64,000 nucleotides of DNA from Arthrobacter sp. NicSoilB4 (GTDB lineage: Bacteria > Actinomycetota > Actinomycetes > Actinomycetales > Micrococcaceae): positions 310,001 through 374,000 of the forward strand of contig NZ_AP024653.1 in the NCBI RefSeq assembly GCF_019977335.1, given 5' to 3'. Under the pieces are notes generated by a model that was not told where the DNA came from, made no database searches, and saw nothing but the letters and a program-made list of their open reading frames with translations. Position 1 is the stretch's first letter. Every line of letters begins with the position of its first letter. Positions 7,290 through 17,096 of the stretch are shown in pieces. The position numbers and the translations under genes are program-made.

Positions 7290-7943
7290 CTACTTGCCGG
7301 GCGGGGGCTCCGCACCGTTCCCGACCAGGACCAGGGTTCCGCCCAGCCCGATCATCATCGCCCCGCCGGTGGTGCCCAGGGCAGCGATCCGCCGGGGCGA
7401 GCTGGCAAACCAGCGCCGCGCCGTCCCCGCGATCAGCGCCCAGCCGCTGTCGGAGACCAGCGCGATCGCGAGGAACAGTGCCCCCAGCGTTGCCAGTTGC
7501 AACGGAATGGCGCCAGCCGAGTAGTCCACAAACTGGGGCAATACGGCCACAAAGAAGACAATCGACTTCGGGTTGGTGGCACCCACGATGAATCCCTCCC
7601 GGAGGATCCTGAAAGTCGACGCCGGACGCGAGGGCGCCGCCGCCGTCGGGCCTCCGCCGCGGTGCCGGATGGCCTGGAATCCGAGGTAGATGAGATAGGC
7701 CGCGCCGGCGAACTTGACCACGCTGAAAAGCAGGACGGACTGGGCCAGCACCACGCCCACGCCCAGGGCCACCGCGGCGATCTGCAGCAGTTCGCCGACG
7801 GCGTTGCCCAGCACGCTCAGGAGCCCGCCCCTGCGGCCCAGGGCCAGCGTCCGGCCGACGACGAACAGAACGCTGGGTCCGGGCACGGCGATCAGGAGGA
7901 GGGCCGCAAGGGCAAAGGTCAGCAGGTTGGGGGCGGGGACCAT
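7290..7943 (-). CDS. LysE/RhtB-family amino-acid exporter
   Basis: A 217-residue polytopic membrane protein with about six hydrophobic segments. The start (MVPAPNLLTFALAALLLIAVPGPSVLFVVGRTLALGRR, first part cited) carries the VPGPS motif of the RhtB branch of the LysE superfamily, and the conserved NPKSIVFF motif lies mid-protein. These proteins export amino acids or homoserine lactones by proton exchange. The ATG at 7943 fits the family N-terminus. The gene lies downstream of, and on the same strand as, the amino-acid permease, but separated by 73 bases. Substrate is not determinable. Confidence 0.88.
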   Translation of the reverse strand: MVPAPNLLTFALAALLLIAVPGPSVLFVVGRTLALGRRGGLLSVLGNAVGELLQIAAVALGVGVVLAQSVLLFSVVKFAGAAYLIYLGFQAIRHRGGGPTAAAPSRPASTFRILREGFIVGATNPKSIVFFVAVLPQFVDYSAGAIPLQLATLGALFLAIALVSDSGWALIAGTARRWFASSPRRIAALGTTGGAMMIGLGGTLVLVGNGAEPPPGK

Positions 7944-8016
7944 GACTGATTTTAGCCCCGCGGGGAGGCCGGCGCATGGTCCGCCGCAGGTCCTGCCGGC
8001 TGTCCCGCCGTCGTCC

Positions 8017-9522
8017 CTAGCTCCGCGCCGGAACCTGGGGGAGCTGCGCCGTTTCGTCCGCGAGCTCGGCCCGGAGCCGGCCGTGGCCGCGGACCCAGAG
8101 CCGGTACCCGATGACGAGCAGTCCGAGCCAGGCGGCGCCCACATACAGTGCCACTCGCGTGTCCTCGAACGCCCCCAGGATTCCGATGACGAGGGCCATA
8201 AAAACGATCGTCGCCACCGAGGCGGCGGGCCACCAGGGCGACGGGAATTCCGACGCCGGCAGTCCCTTGAGGGCAATCTCGCGCTTCATCGCCACATGGG
8301 ACGCAAGGATCATCACCCAGACCCAGACCGTGGCGAAGGTCGCGATCGAGGCGATCAGCAGGAAGACGTTCTCCGGGATGACGGCGTTCAGGACCACTCC
8401 CACCAGCAGGATGCCCGCCATCATCACCACGGTCATCCACGGCACGCCGTGGCGGGAGACTTTGCCGAAGCTCGCGGGGGCATGCCCCTGCCGGGACAGG
8501 CCGAAGAGGATCCGGCCGGCTCCGAAGATGTCGCTGTTGATCGCGGACAGTGCGGCGGTGATGACCACGGCGTTGAGGATGTGGGGCGCCGCGGGGATGC
8601 CCAGCCCGCTGAAGATCTGCACGAACGGACTGCCGTTGGTGCCAATCTCGTTCCAGGGGAACAGGCTCATCAGGACACCGAGGGTCAGTACGTAGAAGAG
8701 CAGGACCCGCACCGGGACGGTGTTGACGGCCTTGGGGATGACTTTCTTCGGATCCGCGGCTTCGCCGGCCGTGATGCCCAGGGTTTCGATGCCGCCGAAC
8801 GCGAACATCACGACGGCGAACGAGGCAAGGAGGCCTTCAAAGCCGTGCGGGAAGAACCCGCCGTGTTCCACGAGGTTGCCCAGGCCGGGCGCGACCGTGG
8901 CGCCGCCGGCCTGGAAGCCGAAGACGATGATGGCGGCGCCGCCCGCGATCATGGCGATGATGGCCACCACCTTGATGAGCGAGAACCAGAACTCGAGTTC
9001 GCCGAAGACCTTGACGCTGAGCAGGTTCAGCGCCGCGAGGAAGAAGATGATCGCCAGGACCCAGATCCAGCGCTCGACCTCAGGGAACCAGAAGCCCATG
9101 TAAATACTGAAGGCGGTGACGTCCGCGATGGCCACGATCGCCATCTCGAACACGTAGGTCCAGCCGGTCACGAAGCCTGCCAGCGGGCCGAGGTAGCGGC
9201 TGGCGTACTGGCCGAAGGAACCGGACACGGGGTGCCGGACGGCCATTTCACCCAGGGCGCGCATCACCATAAACACGGCGGCGCCGCCGATAATGTACGC
9301 CAGCAGCACGGCAGGGCCGGCCTTCTGGATGGCCGAGGCGGAGCCGTAGAAAAGTCCGGTGCCGATCGCCGAGCCCAGTGCCATGAAGCGGATGTGGCGG
9401 ACGTTGAGTCCGCGGTTCAGGACAGTTTCGACGGCGGCGCCGACCGCACTGCCGGCCGTGCCTGGGGTACCGGCCGGTCCCGAAGGAGGCGTTGGCTTGA
9501 TGTCCGTGGTGGCTTGTTGCAT
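8017..9522 (-). CDS. APC-family amino-acid permease, probable histidine uptake
   Basis: A 501-residue permease with about 12 membrane segments. The consensus loop of the AAT branch ([15 protein letters not shown], about 48-62) and the downstream [14 protein letters not shown] match GabP/ProY-type proton symporters. Specificity cannot be read from sequence alone. However, upstream of it lie a CRP/GlxR-type site and an 18-base box resembling those before the iclR gene and hutU, and the hut genes follow within a few kb. This makes histidine (or urocanate) uptake the best inference. GABA or proline permease is the alternative. Confidence 0.85.
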   Translation of the reverse strand: MQQATTDIKPTPPSGPAGTPGTAGSAVGAAVETVLNRGLNVRHIRFMALGSAIGTGLFYGSASAIQKAGPAVLLAYIIGGAAVFMVMRALGEMAVRHPVSGSFGQYASRYLGPLAGFVTGWTYVFEMAIVAIADVTAFSIYMGFWFPEVERWIWVLAIIFFLAALNLLSVKVFGELEFWFSLIKVVAIIAMIAGGAAIIVFGFQAGGATVAPGLGNLVEHGGFFPHGFEGLLASFAVVMFAFGGIETLGITAGEAADPKKVIPKAVNTVPVRVLLFYVLTLGVLMSLFPWNEIGTNGSPFVQIFSGLGIPAAPHILNAVVITAALSAINSDIFGAGRILFGLSRQGHAPASFGKVSRHGVPWMTVVMMAGILLVGVVLNAVIPENVFLLIASIATFATVWVWVMILASHVAMKREIALKGLPASEFPSPWWPAASVATIVFMALVIGILGAFEDTRVALYVGAAWLGLLVIGYRLWVRGHGRLRAELADETAQLPQVPARS

Positions 9523-9583
9523 GCGAATACCTTCTCGTCATTGGGAGGGGGATCGCTAACCAGCAGACCATGTTGGGGCGGGC

Positions 9584-9599
9584 TGTGATGAGCCTCACG
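9584..9599. promoter_or_regulatory. CRP/GlxR-type site upstream of the permease
   Basis: TGTGATGAGCCTCACG matches the TGTGA-N6-TCACA palindrome with one terminal mismatch and lies 62 bases upstream of the permease start. Catabolite or cAMP-dependent control is inferred. Confidence 0.5.
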
Positions 9600-9608
9600 G
9601 GCAGACGG

Positions 9609-9626
9609 TGTCTTCGATTTCAGACA
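9609..9626. promoter_or_regulatory. Putative HutR-type IclR box 1 (permease)
   Basis: TGTCTTCGATTTCAGACA shares both outer half-sites (TGTCT and AGACA) with the boxes upstream of the iclR gene and hutU and lies 87 bases upstream of the permease start. The centre is divergent (13 of 18 match the hutU box). Confidence 0.5.
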
Positions 9627-9668
9627 TCCCGGGCCCGGCGGCCAGCTTCCGGGGGTGTGGGCGGCGGG

Positions 9669-10586
9669 TCAGCGGTACCCGGCGGCAGCCGCCGGCAGGC
9701 CGGCGTCCTGCACTTCGACCAGATACCGCCAGCAGTCGGGCCGGGAGCCGTCGATGTCAGTGAAGCCGTACTCGCGTGCCAGGCCGCCGGAGGAAAAGGA
9801 GCCGCCGCTGCGGCCCAGCGCGCCGGGGTCGGCCGCGAGGGCAGCCACTGCACGGCCGACGAAGCGCGGGCTTTCCGAAATCGCGGCGAAGTGCGGCTGG
9901 ACAGCGGCGGCATCACGCCAGTTCGCCTCCGTGACGCCAAACGCTTCGAGCATCATTTCGGACCGCATCCAGCCCGGCGTGAGGGCCACCGCCGTGCATC
10001 CGTACTTCTTCAGTTCCTCCGCCTGGCTGTAGGCCAGCCGGAGTACTGCGGCCTTGACGAGGTCGTAGAACACCGAGACCCGGTAATGCCCGGCGTTGTA
10101 TTCGCGTGTCCCGTCGGTCATCTCCACAACGAGGCCGCCGGGCCGGCGGATCAACAGCGGCAGGGCGTAATGGCTCGTGATCAGGTGCGTGTCGACGCCC
10201 GTGTGGAGCATCCGCAGCCCGGCGTCCAGATCGTGGGCCCAGACCGGCGTGTTCCATTCAATCCGCCGCTCACCGCCCCAGATGTCGTTCACCAGGATGT
10301 CCAGCCGGCCCTGCTCCGCGTCGATCCGCCGCACCAGTGCTTCCACCTCCGCAGGCTGGAGGTGGTCGACGGCGGCGGCGATCCCCTCGCCTCCAGCCGC
10401 GCTCACGAGGGCCGCTGTTTCCTCGACGGTCTCGGGCCGGTCGTAGTCCGAGCGACGGCCCAGTGCCGACCGTCCGGTGCAGTACACCGTCGCGCCGGCC
10501 TCACCGAGAGCGACGGCGGTACCGCGGCCCGCGCCGCGCGTGGCGCCGGCCACCAATGCCACGTGGCCCGAGAGGTCCGGTTTCAT
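9669..10586 (-). CDS. SDR-family oxidoreductase
   Basis: A 305-residue short-chain dehydrogenase with an NAD(P) loop AGATRGAGRG (13-22), a CTGRS turn (36-40) after the second strand that suggests NADPH preference, and the Tyr174-x3-Lys178 pair (FYDLVKAAV). The usual catalytic Ser position reads EMTDGT, so Ser is not obvious. The NNAG motif is replaced by VNDIWGG (99-105). This resembles the eukaryote-type DHRS1-like subgroup. It is divergent from the iclR gene, sharing a 238-base region that contains one palindromic box, so it could be under the same regulator. Substrate unknown. Confidence 0.82.
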   Translation of the reverse strand: MKPDLSGHVALVAGATRGAGRGTAVALGEAGATVYCTGRSALGRRSDYDRPETVEETAALVSAAGGEGIAAAVDHLQPAEVEALVRRIDAEQGRLDILVNDIWGGERRIEWNTPVWAHDLDAGLRMLHTGVDTHLITSHYALPLLIRRPGGLVVEMTDGTREYNAGHYRVSVFYDLVKAAVLRLAYSQAEELKKYGCTAVALTPGWMRSEMMLEAFGVTEANWRDAAAVQPHFAAISESPRFVGRAVAALAADPGALGRSGGSFSSGGLAREYGFTDIDGSRPDCWRYLVEVQDAGLPAAAAGYR

Positions 10587-10718
10587 TTCTCTCCGTCCCG
10601 CCGCCCGTCAGCCGCGACTTGTTCACGGCGGACTGCTGTCTCCCTGCGCGCGCACGTCCAGCGAAACACCGCTGGAGCCGGACGGGTAGGGGCGGAAGGC
10701 CCGCCGGCACTCCGGGAA

Positions 10719-10736
10719 GGTCTGGAATTCCAGACA
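10719..10736. promoter_or_regulatory. Putative IclR box 2 (autoregulation)
   Basis: GGTCTGGAATTCCAGACA contains a perfect 16-base palindrome (10720-10735). It lies 88 bases upstream of the iclR start and in the shared region with the divergent SDR gene. It closely matches the box before hutU. Confidence 0.65.
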
Positions 10737-10824
10737 TGCTGACGCGGCGATTCCTGTTCGGGACCCCTGCGAGGGCGCATGCTTAAGTACGGGATACCGG
10801 ACACCGCGCCATTGAAGAGGAGCC

Positions 10825-11664
10825 ATGCAAGCCACGAGCACCACCACGCCTGCCATTGCAGCGACGCCCGCAGCCGCGCCGGCCAAGGTGGCGTCCAAGG
10901 TTCCGGCGGCGGAAAATACCCTGCGCATCCTCAAGCTTCTGGCCTCCAAGCGCGGGCCGATGGCGGCGTCGAACATTGCCACTGCGCTGGGGCTTCCGCG
11001 CTCCAGCGTCTACCACCTCCTTGGCGTGATGGAGGCAAACGGATTCGTGCTGCATCTTCACGAGGAACAGCGCTACGGGCTCGGAATCAGCGCCTTCGAG
11101 CTCAGCTCGGCCTATTCGCGGCAGGAGCCGCTGTCCCGCCTGGGCCGGCCGCTGCTCGCCTCCCTCGTGGATGTGATCGGCGAAAGTGCGCACCTCGCTG
11201 TGCTGCATGGCCGCGATGTGCTCTACATCGTGGAGGAGCGGGCTAAGAACCGGCCATCGCTGGTGACCGACGTCGGCGTCCGGCTGCCGAGCCACCTCAC
11301 CGCCAGCGGGCGGGCTATTCTCGCGGCACTGCCGAAGTCGCAGGTCCGGGCGCTGTACCCCAACGCGGCCGCTTTCACGGCCCGTCACGAGACGGAGTCG
11401 CCCATCATGAAATACTCGGCGCTGTCCTCGCACCTGGACCAGGTCCGGCAGCGCGGCTATGCCACCGAGCACGGGGAGGTGACGCCCGGCTTCGGCTCGA
11501 TCGCCGCCGCCGTCACGGACCACGTCGGCTGGCCCACCGCCGCAGTCGCCGTGACCTTCCTCGAGGACAAGCTGCCGCCCGAGGAGTGGGCCGCCCTGGC
11601 CGCCCGGGTGCGGAAAGTCGCGGACGATCTCTCCATCCGGATCCACGGCCGCCCCTCCGCCTGA
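10825..11664 (+). CDS. IclR-family regulator of histidine utilisation
   Basis: A 279-residue regulator. The N-terminal winged HTH is at about 28-90 ([19 protein letters not shown], then [19 protein letters not shown]). The C-terminal IclR effector domain (about 105-270) includes the conserved [16 protein letters not shown] and [26 protein letters not shown] sequence precedes the ATG. It sits directly upstream of hutU on the same strand, with similar palindromes before itself, hutU, the permease and, more weakly, hutG. It is therefore the likely regulator of the histidine regulon; effector (urocanate or histidine) is inferred from other hut systems. Confidence 0.88.
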   Translation: MQATSTTTPAIAATPAAAPAKVASKVPAAENTLRILKLLASKRGPMAASNIATALGLPRSSVYHLLGVMEANGFVLHLHEEQRYGLGISAFELSSAYSRQEPLSRLGRPLLASLVDVIGESAHLAVLHGRDVLYIVEERAKNRPSLVTDVGVRLPSHLTASGRAILAALPKSQVRALYPNAAAFTARHETESPIMKYSALSSHLDQVRQRGYATEHGEVTPGFGSIAAAVTDHVGWPTAAVAVTFLEDKLPPEEWAALAARVRKVADDLSIRIHGRPSA

Positions 11665-11732
11665 CCCGCGCACGCGTCCGCTTTCCCCGGGTTGCGCTAT
11701 CGCCTACGGCGCGCAACGGGGGGAGCTGGGCT

Positions 11733-11750
11733 TGTCTGGTATTCCGGACA
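11733..11750. promoter_or_regulatory. Putative IclR box 3 (hutU promoter)
   Basis: TGTCTGGTATTCCGGACA is a near-perfect palindrome 99 bases upstream of the hutU start, matching 13 or more positions in each of the boxes upstream of the permease and the iclR gene. Confidence 0.65.
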
Positions 11751-11849
11751 GGACCAGCCCGAACCCCCTGTTTCCGCCGCTGCGGACAGGCTTTAGTTGA
11801 TATAGAACCTCCTATCCCCGAACCACCCGAGACAACAAAGGAGCCCCTC

Positions 11850-13553
11850 ATGGCACCCGCCGATTTCACCACCGGTGCCCGCCCGGTCAAAGCAGCCCGC
11901 GGCACCGAGCTCACCGCCAAGAGCTGGCAGACCGAAGCCCCGCTGCGCATGCTCATGAACAACCTGGACCCCGAGGTGGCCGAGCGCCCCGATGACCTGG
12001 TGGTCTATGGCGGCACCGGCCGCGCCGTCCGGTCCTGGGCCGCGTTCGACGCCATCACCCGCACCCTGGAAACCATGGAAAAGGACGAGACCCTCCTGGT
12101 CCAGTCCGGCAAGCCCGTCGGTGTCTTCCGCACCAACGAATGGGCGCCGCGCGTGCTCCTGGCCAACTCCAACCTCGTCGGCGACTGGGCCAACTGGCCG
12201 GAGTTCCGCCGGCTCGAGGCCGAGGGCCTGATGATGTACGGCCAGATGACCGCCGGGTCCTGGATCTACATCGGCACCCAGGGCATCCTGCAGGGCACCT
12301 TCGAGACCTTCGCCGCGATCGCCCGCAAGCTCACCGGCGACGAGAACGGCACGCTCGCCGGCACCCTGACCCTCACCGGCGGCTGCGGCGGCATGGGCGG
12401 CGCCCAGCCGCTCGCCGTCACCCTGAACGAGGGCGCCTGCCTGATTGTCGACGTCGACGAGAGCCACCTGCGCCGCCGCGCCGGCAAGCGCTACCTCGAC
12501 GAGGTGGAAACCGATCTCGACACCGCCATCGCCAAGGTGCTGGCGGCCAAGAAGGAACGCCGCGGCTTGTCCGTCGGCTACGTCGGCAACGCAGCCACCG
12601 TCTTCCCCGAGATCCTGCGCCGCCACAACGCCGGCGAGCTCACCGTGGACATCGTCACGGACCAGACCTCCGCCCACGACCCGCTAAGCTACCTGCCCGA
12701 GGGCATCACGGTCGAGGAATGGCACCGCGAGGCCGCCGCCGATCCCGAGGGCTTCACCAAGAAGGCCCAGGCATCGATGGCCAAGCACGTCCAGGCCATG
12801 GTCGAGTTCCAGGACGCCGGCGCCGAGGTGTTCGACTACGGCAACTCCATCCGCGACGAGGCCCGCAAGGGCGGCTACAACCGCGCGTTCGAGTTCCCCG
12901 GCTTCGTCCCGGCCTACATCCGGCCCCTCTTCTGCGAGGGCCTCGGCCCGTTCCGCTGGGTGGCGCTCTCCGGCGACCCGGAGGACATCGCGGTCACGGA
13001 TGCGGCGATCAAGGAGCTCTTCCCGGACAACAAGCACCTGCACCGCTGGATCGACGCCGCGCAGGAGCGCGTCGAGTTCGAAGGCCTGCCGGCCCGCATC
13101 TGCTGGCTGGGCTACGGCGACCGCGCCAAGGCCGGCCTGCTGTTCAACCAGCTGGTCAAGGAGGGCAAGGTCAAGGCCCCCATCGTGATCGGCCGCGACC
13201 ACCTCGACTCCGGATCCGTCGCCTCCCCGTACCGCGAGACCGAGGCCATGGCCGACGGCTCCGACGCGGTCGCCGACTGGCCGCTGCTCAACGCCCTGCT
13301 CAACACCGCCTCCGGCGCCACCTGGGTCTCCATCCACCACGGCGGCGGCGTCGGGATCGGCCGTTCCATCCACGCGGGCCAGGTCTCCGTCGCCGACGGC
13401 ACCGACCTCGCCGCGCAGAAGCTCGAACGCCTCCTCACCAACGACCCCGGCATGGGCGTCATCCGCCACGTCGACGCCGGCTACGACCGCGCCGTCGAGG
13501 TCGCCAACGAACGCGGCGTCCGCATCCCCATGCTCCCCACGGACTCCCTCTAA
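11850..13553 (+). CDS. hutU: Urocanate hydratase
   Basis: A 567-residue enzyme that adds water to urocanate to form imidazolonepropionate, using NAD as a tightly bound electrophile. The Gly-rich NAD site [15 protein letters not shown] (about 176-190), the conserved LTGG and [15 protein letters not shown] stretches, [18 protein letters not shown] (about 350-370) and [20 protein letters not shown] mark it as a full-length urocanase; the usual length is about 550-560. The ATG after AAAGGAG was chosen; longer in-frame extensions cross the iclR gene end. It is probably cotranscribed with hutH. Between them lies palindromic element B, which could attenuate read-through. Confidence 0.97.
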   Translation: MAPADFTTGARPVKAARGTELTAKSWQTEAPLRMLMNNLDPEVAERPDDLVVYGGTGRAVRSWAAFDAITRTLETMEKDETLLVQSGKPVGVFRTNEWAPRVLLANSNLVGDWANWPEFRRLEAEGLMMYGQMTAGSWIYIGTQGILQGTFETFAAIARKLTGDENGTLAGTLTLTGGCGGMGGAQPLAVTLNEGACLIVDVDESHLRRRAGKRYLDEVETDLDTAIAKVLAAKKERRGLSVGYVGNAATVFPEILRRHNAGELTVDIVTDQTSAHDPLSYLPEGITVEEWHREAAADPEGFTKKAQASMAKHVQAMVEFQDAGAEVFDYGNSIRDEARKGGYNRAFEFPGFVPAYIRPLFCEGLGPFRWVALSGDPEDIAVTDAAIKELFPDNKHLHRWIDAAQERVEFEGLPARICWLGYGDRAKAGLLFNQLVKEGKVKAPIVIGRDHLDSGSVASPYRETEAMADGSDAVADWPLLNALLNTASGATWVSIHHGGGVGIGRSIHAGQVSVADGTDLAAQKLERLLTNDPGMGVIRHVDAGYDRAVEVANERGVRIPMLPTDSL

Positions 13554-13566
13554 CCAAACCCCCAAC

Positions 13567-13634
13567 CCCCGTCGATTGCTCCGTAAGTGCCGTTTTGAGC
13601 TCCGAAAAGGGCCGTTATGGAGCAATCGATGGGG
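13567..13634. repeat. TGCTCCGTAA-type palindromic element, copy B
   Basis: Arms 13567-13591 and 13609-13634 pair imperfectly; the core TCGATTGCTCC/GGAGCAATCGA is perfect over 11 bases. It lies between hutU and hutH. It shares arm sequence with the elements near 4.65 kb and 36.6 kb. Here it is intergenic and supplies no stop codon. Confidence 0.8.
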
Positions 13635-13670
13635 AAACCGGGCTCAACCATCAGATTTAGGTAGATCTCA

Positions 13671-15263
13671 ATGACTCTCACCACCCACTCACCGCTCACC
13701 GTCACCCTCGGCTCCAGCGGCGTCACCCCCGAGGACGTCGTCGCCGTCGCCCGCCACGACGCCCACGTGACCATCGCCCAGGACGCCCTCGACGCCGTCG
13801 CCAGGGTCCGCGCGCACATCGACGATCTCGCCCACTCCGAGACGCCCGCCTACGGAATCTCCACCGGCTTCGGGGCCCTGGCCAACCGGCACATCCCCAA
13901 CGAGCTGCGCACCCAGCTGCAGAAGTCCCTGATCCGCAGCCACGCCGCCGGCATGGGCCCGGCCGTGGAACGCGAAGTGGTCCGCGGCATCATGTTCCTG
14001 CGCGCCAAGACCCTGGCCTCCGGCCGCACCGGCGTCCGGCCCGTTGTGCTGCAGACCATGGTGGACGTGCTCAACGCCGGCATCACCCCGGTGGTCCGCG
14101 AATTCGGCTCGCTCGGCTGCTCGGGCGACCTCGCGCCGCTCTCGCACTGCGCCCTAGTCCTGATGGGCGAAGGCGAAGCCACCGGCCCGGACGGGGAACT
14201 GTATGGCGCCAAGGGCGGCCGCACCGTCGCCGAACTCCTCGCCGCGCACGGGATCGAACCCGTCACGCTGGCCGAAAAGGAGGGCCTGGCCCTCGTCAAC
14301 GGCACCGAGGGCATGCTCGGCATGCTGCTGATGGCCATCGCGGACATCCGCCAGCTGCTCACGACGGCGGACATCACCGCCGCGCTCAGCGTCGAGGCGC
14401 TGCTGGGCACCGACCAGGTGTTCCTGCCCGAGCTGCACGCAGCGCTGCGCCCGCATCCGGGCCAGGCTGCCTCCGCGGACAACATGCTCCGCGTGCTGTC
14501 CAACTCGCCGATCGTGGCCTCGCACCGGATCAACGACACCAAGGTCCAGGACGCCTACTCGCTGCGCTGCGCACCCCAGGTGGCCGGCGCCGTCCGCGAC
14601 ACCGTGGACCACGCCGCCCTGGTCGCCTCCCGCGAACTGGCTGCCGCGATCGACAACCCGGTGGTCCTGCCCGACGGCAGGGTCAGCTCCAACGGCAACT
14701 TCCATGGCGCCCCGGTGGCCTACGTGCTGGACTTCCTGGCCATCGCCGTAGCGGACCTGAGCTCCATCTCCGAGCGCCGGAGCGACCGGATGCTGGACCC
14801 GGCCCGCTCGCACGGGCTGCCGGCCTTCCTGGCCTCGGACCCCGGCGTCGACTCGGGCCTCATGATCGCCCAGTACACCCAGGCCGGGCTGGTCTCGGAC
14901 AACAAGCGGCTGGCCGTCCCGGCGTCGGTTGACTCGATCCCGAGTTCCGCGATGCAGGAGGACCACGTCTCCATGGGCTGGCACGCGGCCCGCAAGCTCC
15001 GCCGCGCGGTGGAGAACCTGCGCCGGGTCCTGGCCATCGAACTGGTGACCTCGGCCCGGGCCCTGGACATCCGCACCCAGCTGTCCGACGGCGAACTCAC
15101 CCCAGGCCCGGCGGGCACGGCCGTGATCGCCGCCCTGCGCGACGTCGTCGAGGGTCCCGGCACGGACAGGTTCCTGTCTCCGGAGCTGGAAGCCGCGGAT
15201 GCCCTGGTGGCGTCGGGCAAGGTCCGCGCGGCCGCCGAATCCGCCGTCGGAAATCTCGCCTGA
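13671..15263 (+). CDS. hutH: Histidine ammonia-lyase
   Basis: A 530-residue enzyme that deaminates histidine to urocanate, the first step of the hut pathway. The electrophilic MIO cofactor forms from three adjacent residues; here they are Cys150-Ser151-Gly152 in GSLGCSGDLAPLSH, the Cys variant accepted in the family pattern. Other hallmarks are YGISTGFGALAN (61-72) with the catalytic Tyr, and QDAYSLRCAPQ. Length is slightly above the usual 500-510. It follows hutU with the same strand and a 117-base gap holding palindromic element B. Confidence 0.97.
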   Translation: MTLTTHSPLTVTLGSSGVTPEDVVAVARHDAHVTIAQDALDAVARVRAHIDDLAHSETPAYGISTGFGALANRHIPNELRTQLQKSLIRSHAAGMGPAVEREVVRGIMFLRAKTLASGRTGVRPVVLQTMVDVLNAGITPVVREFGSLGCSGDLAPLSHCALVLMGEGEATGPDGELYGAKGGRTVAELLAAHGIEPVTLAEKEGLALVNGTEGMLGMLLMAIADIRQLLTTADITAALSVEALLGTDQVFLPELHAALRPHPGQAASADNMLRVLSNSPIVASHRINDTKVQDAYSLRCAPQVAGAVRDTVDHAALVASRELAAAIDNPVVLPDGRVSSNGNFHGAPVAYVLDFLAIAVADLSSISERRSDRMLDPARSHGLPAFLASDPGVDSGLMIAQYTQAGLVSDNKRLAVPASVDSIPSSAMQEDHVSMGWHAARKLRRAVENLRRVLAIELVTSARALDIRTQLSDGELTPGPAGTAVIAALRDVVEGPGTDRFLSPELEAADALVASGKVRAAAESAVGNLA

Positions 15264-15362
15264 AGAAAAACAAAATGCAGTCTGTATGAACAATTTCCGG
15301 TCCCCCCGAAATAGTCGGCAACACGGCCAGCGGGGGCCCGGGAACTGTAGTACAAATGGAAA

Positions 15363-15384
15363 GTCACACCAACGACGTTGTGAC
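15363..15384. promoter_or_regulatory. Inverted repeat before the small hut-cluster gene
   Basis: GTCACA-N10-TGTGAC sits 30 bases upstream of the small gene's start in an otherwise AT-rich stretch. It may be an operator or promoter element; no regulator is assigned. Confidence 0.35.
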
Positions 15385-15413
15385 AAAGAACATATACAAA
15401 GGGGTAGAAGTTC

Positions 15414-15650
15414 ATGAAAGCACGCGGGACGGTTATGTCCAGGCGCCAGGCCACGGCCGCGGCGGTTTCCGACTGGCGGAGCCTGAAGGCCGGTGATCGG
15501 GTTGAAATCCTCAAGCACGCGCAGGTCTTGGCCGCCGGTGAGGTCGAAGAAGTCTCACTGAGCGGCAATGTGCTGTGGCTCGTCCCGGCGGTACCGTCCG
15601 AAACCGAGCTCTTCCTGAAATCCGATGGTGTGGAGGTGCGGCGCAGCTAG
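15414..15650 (+). CDS. Small conserved-looking protein of unknown function
   Basis: A 78-residue basic protein with no clear family. The central part (DWRSLKAGDRVEILKHAQVL then AAGEVEEVSLSGNVLWLVPA) looks like a single small beta-barrel, as in SH3-like or KOW-type folds; this is a guess from alternating hydrophobicity. GGGGTAG precedes the ATG at a plausible distance. It lies between hutH and a cation/proton antiporter, all on the plus strand, and has its own AT-rich upstream region with an inverted repeat, so it may be an independent unit. Confidence 0.65.
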   Translation: MKARGTVMSRRQATAAAVSDWRSLKAGDRVEILKHAQVLAAGEVEEVSLSGNVLWLVPAVPSETELFLKSDGVEVRRS

Positions 15651-15761
15651 CCGCAGCCGTCTTCGCGCCGCTCGCGCGTATCGTGGTGGTGGGGCGCCGT
15701 TCCGCAGGGACGGCGCCCCACGCATCCCCGGGCACCCGGGCCCGGCAGGAGGGATACGCAG

Positions 15762-17066
15762 TTGTTTGAGGCTCCCAGCATCATTTTTGCGGCGGCAGGC
15801 CTGGCCGTCTTCGCCGCAGCCCTTCTGCCCAAGCTGCTGCGCAATGCGCCGCTGTCCATGCCGATGGTCTTCCTGGCCGCCGGCATACTGGCCTTCACGC
15901 TCATCCCGGAGTTGCCGGACCCCGACCCCCTGCAGTACGGGGAGTTCACCACCCACCTGACCGAAATCTGCGTCATCATCTCGTTGATGGGCGCGGGCCT
16001 CGCGCTCGACCGGCCAGTGGGAAGGCGGGAATGGTCGACCACCTGGCGGATGCTGGGCGCGGCCATGCCGATCTGCATCGTGGCCCTCACCCTGCTGGGC
16101 CTGGGGGTGCTGGGGCTGGGGCTCGGAGCCGCGCTGCTGGCCGCGGCGGCGCTCGCGCCAACCGACCCCGTGCTGGCGTCGGAAGTCCAGGTGGGGGAGC
16201 CGGCAGATGACGAGGACCAAACCGAGCGCGGTGAGGACGAGATCCGCTTCGGACTCACCTCCGAGGCCGGACTGAATGACGGGCTGGCTTTCCCGTTCGT
16301 GTACCTGGCCATCGCCATCAGCCTGGTGGGCCCCTCGCCGTCGGAGTGGTTCGTGTCCTGGTTCGCCACCGATGTCCTGTGGCGGATCGGCATGGGCATC
16401 CTCCTCGGCTGGCTGGCCGGGAAGGCCCTGAGTCGGTTGTTCTTCTCCGCCAGTGACAGCATCCGGCTGTCCGGCCACTCCGAGGGCTTTGTGGCGCTGG
16501 CCGCGACCTTCCTGGCGTACGGGGTGACCGAGATGCTGGAGGGCTACGGGTTCATCGCCGTCTTTGTTTGTGCCGTCACCATCCGGGCCGCCGAACGGAC
16601 GCACGGGTTCCACCGCGTGATGCACTCCTACGTGGAGCAGCTCGAACGGCTCATGACGGTGGTCATCCTGGTGCTCCTGGGCGGCGCGATCGCGCGGGGC
16701 CTGCTGGCCGGAATCGGCTGGGCGGAGATCCTCGTGGCGTTGGCGTTCCTGCTGGTCGTCCGTCCGCTGGCCGGCTGGATTGGCCTGGCACGGGGCAAGA
16801 CCGGCCCGCGGGAGCGGATCGCCATCGCCTTCTTCGGCATCAGAGGCATCGGCTCGCTGTACTACCTCGCCTACGCGCTCAGCAAGGGCGACTTCGCCGC
16901 CCAGGGGGAGCAGCTGTGGGCCTTCATCGGCCTGGTGGTGGCCATGTCCATCGTGCTGCACGGGGCCACCACGGCACCCGTCATGAACCGGCTGGACCGG
17001 CTGCGCGAAAAGAAGGCCGCGCGGAAGTACGGCGACGAGGGCAAAGCGCCGAAAACATCGATCTGA
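15762..17066 (+). CDS. CPA1-family cation/proton antiporter
   Basis: A 434-residue membrane protein with about 12 segments. The TTG start is preceded by AGGAGGG, and no in-frame ATG fits better. The conserved AALAPTDPVLASEVQVG and DEIRFGLTSEAGLNDGLAFP match the ion-binding region of CPA1 Na+/H+ exchangers (the Asn-Asp pair of transmembrane helix 5 is visible as LND). GIRGIGSLYYLAYAL near the C-terminus is also typical. The C-terminal cytoplasmic tail is short. It lies in the hut cluster but there is no evident metabolic link; pH and sodium homeostasis is the family role. Confidence 0.9.
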   Translation: MFEAPSIIFAAAGLAVFAAALLPKLLRNAPLSMPMVFLAAGILAFTLIPELPDPDPLQYGEFTTHLTEICVIISLMGAGLALDRPVGRREWSTTWRMLGAAMPICIVALTLLGLGVLGLGLGAALLAAAALAPTDPVLASEVQVGEPADDEDQTERGEDEIRFGLTSEAGLNDGLAFPFVYLAIAISLVGPSPSEWFVSWFATDVLWRIGMGILLGWLAGKALSRLFFSASDSIRLSGHSEGFVALAATFLAYGVTEMLEGYGFIAVFVCAVTIRAAERTHGFHRVMHSYVEQLERLMTVVILVLLGGAIARGLLAGIGWAEILVALAFLLVVRPLAGWIGLARGKTGPRERIAIAFFGIRGIGSLYYLAYALSKGDFAAQGEQLWAFIGLVVAMSIVLHGATTAPVMNRLDRLREKKAARKYGDEGKAPKTSI

Positions 17067-17096
17067 CGGGGGCCTGCCGCGGTGCCGGGTTGCCGC

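Noticed and set aside
7714..9588. A 624-codon open frame antisense to the amino-acid permease
   Set aside because: The protein is a run of His/Asp/Arg-rich sequence typical of antisense frames, while the minus-strand frame has clear permease motifs.
12140..13660. A 506-codon frame overlapping hutU in another reading frame
   Set aside because: Arg/Pro/Gly-rich and unlike any family; hutU is a complete urocanase in the alternative frame.
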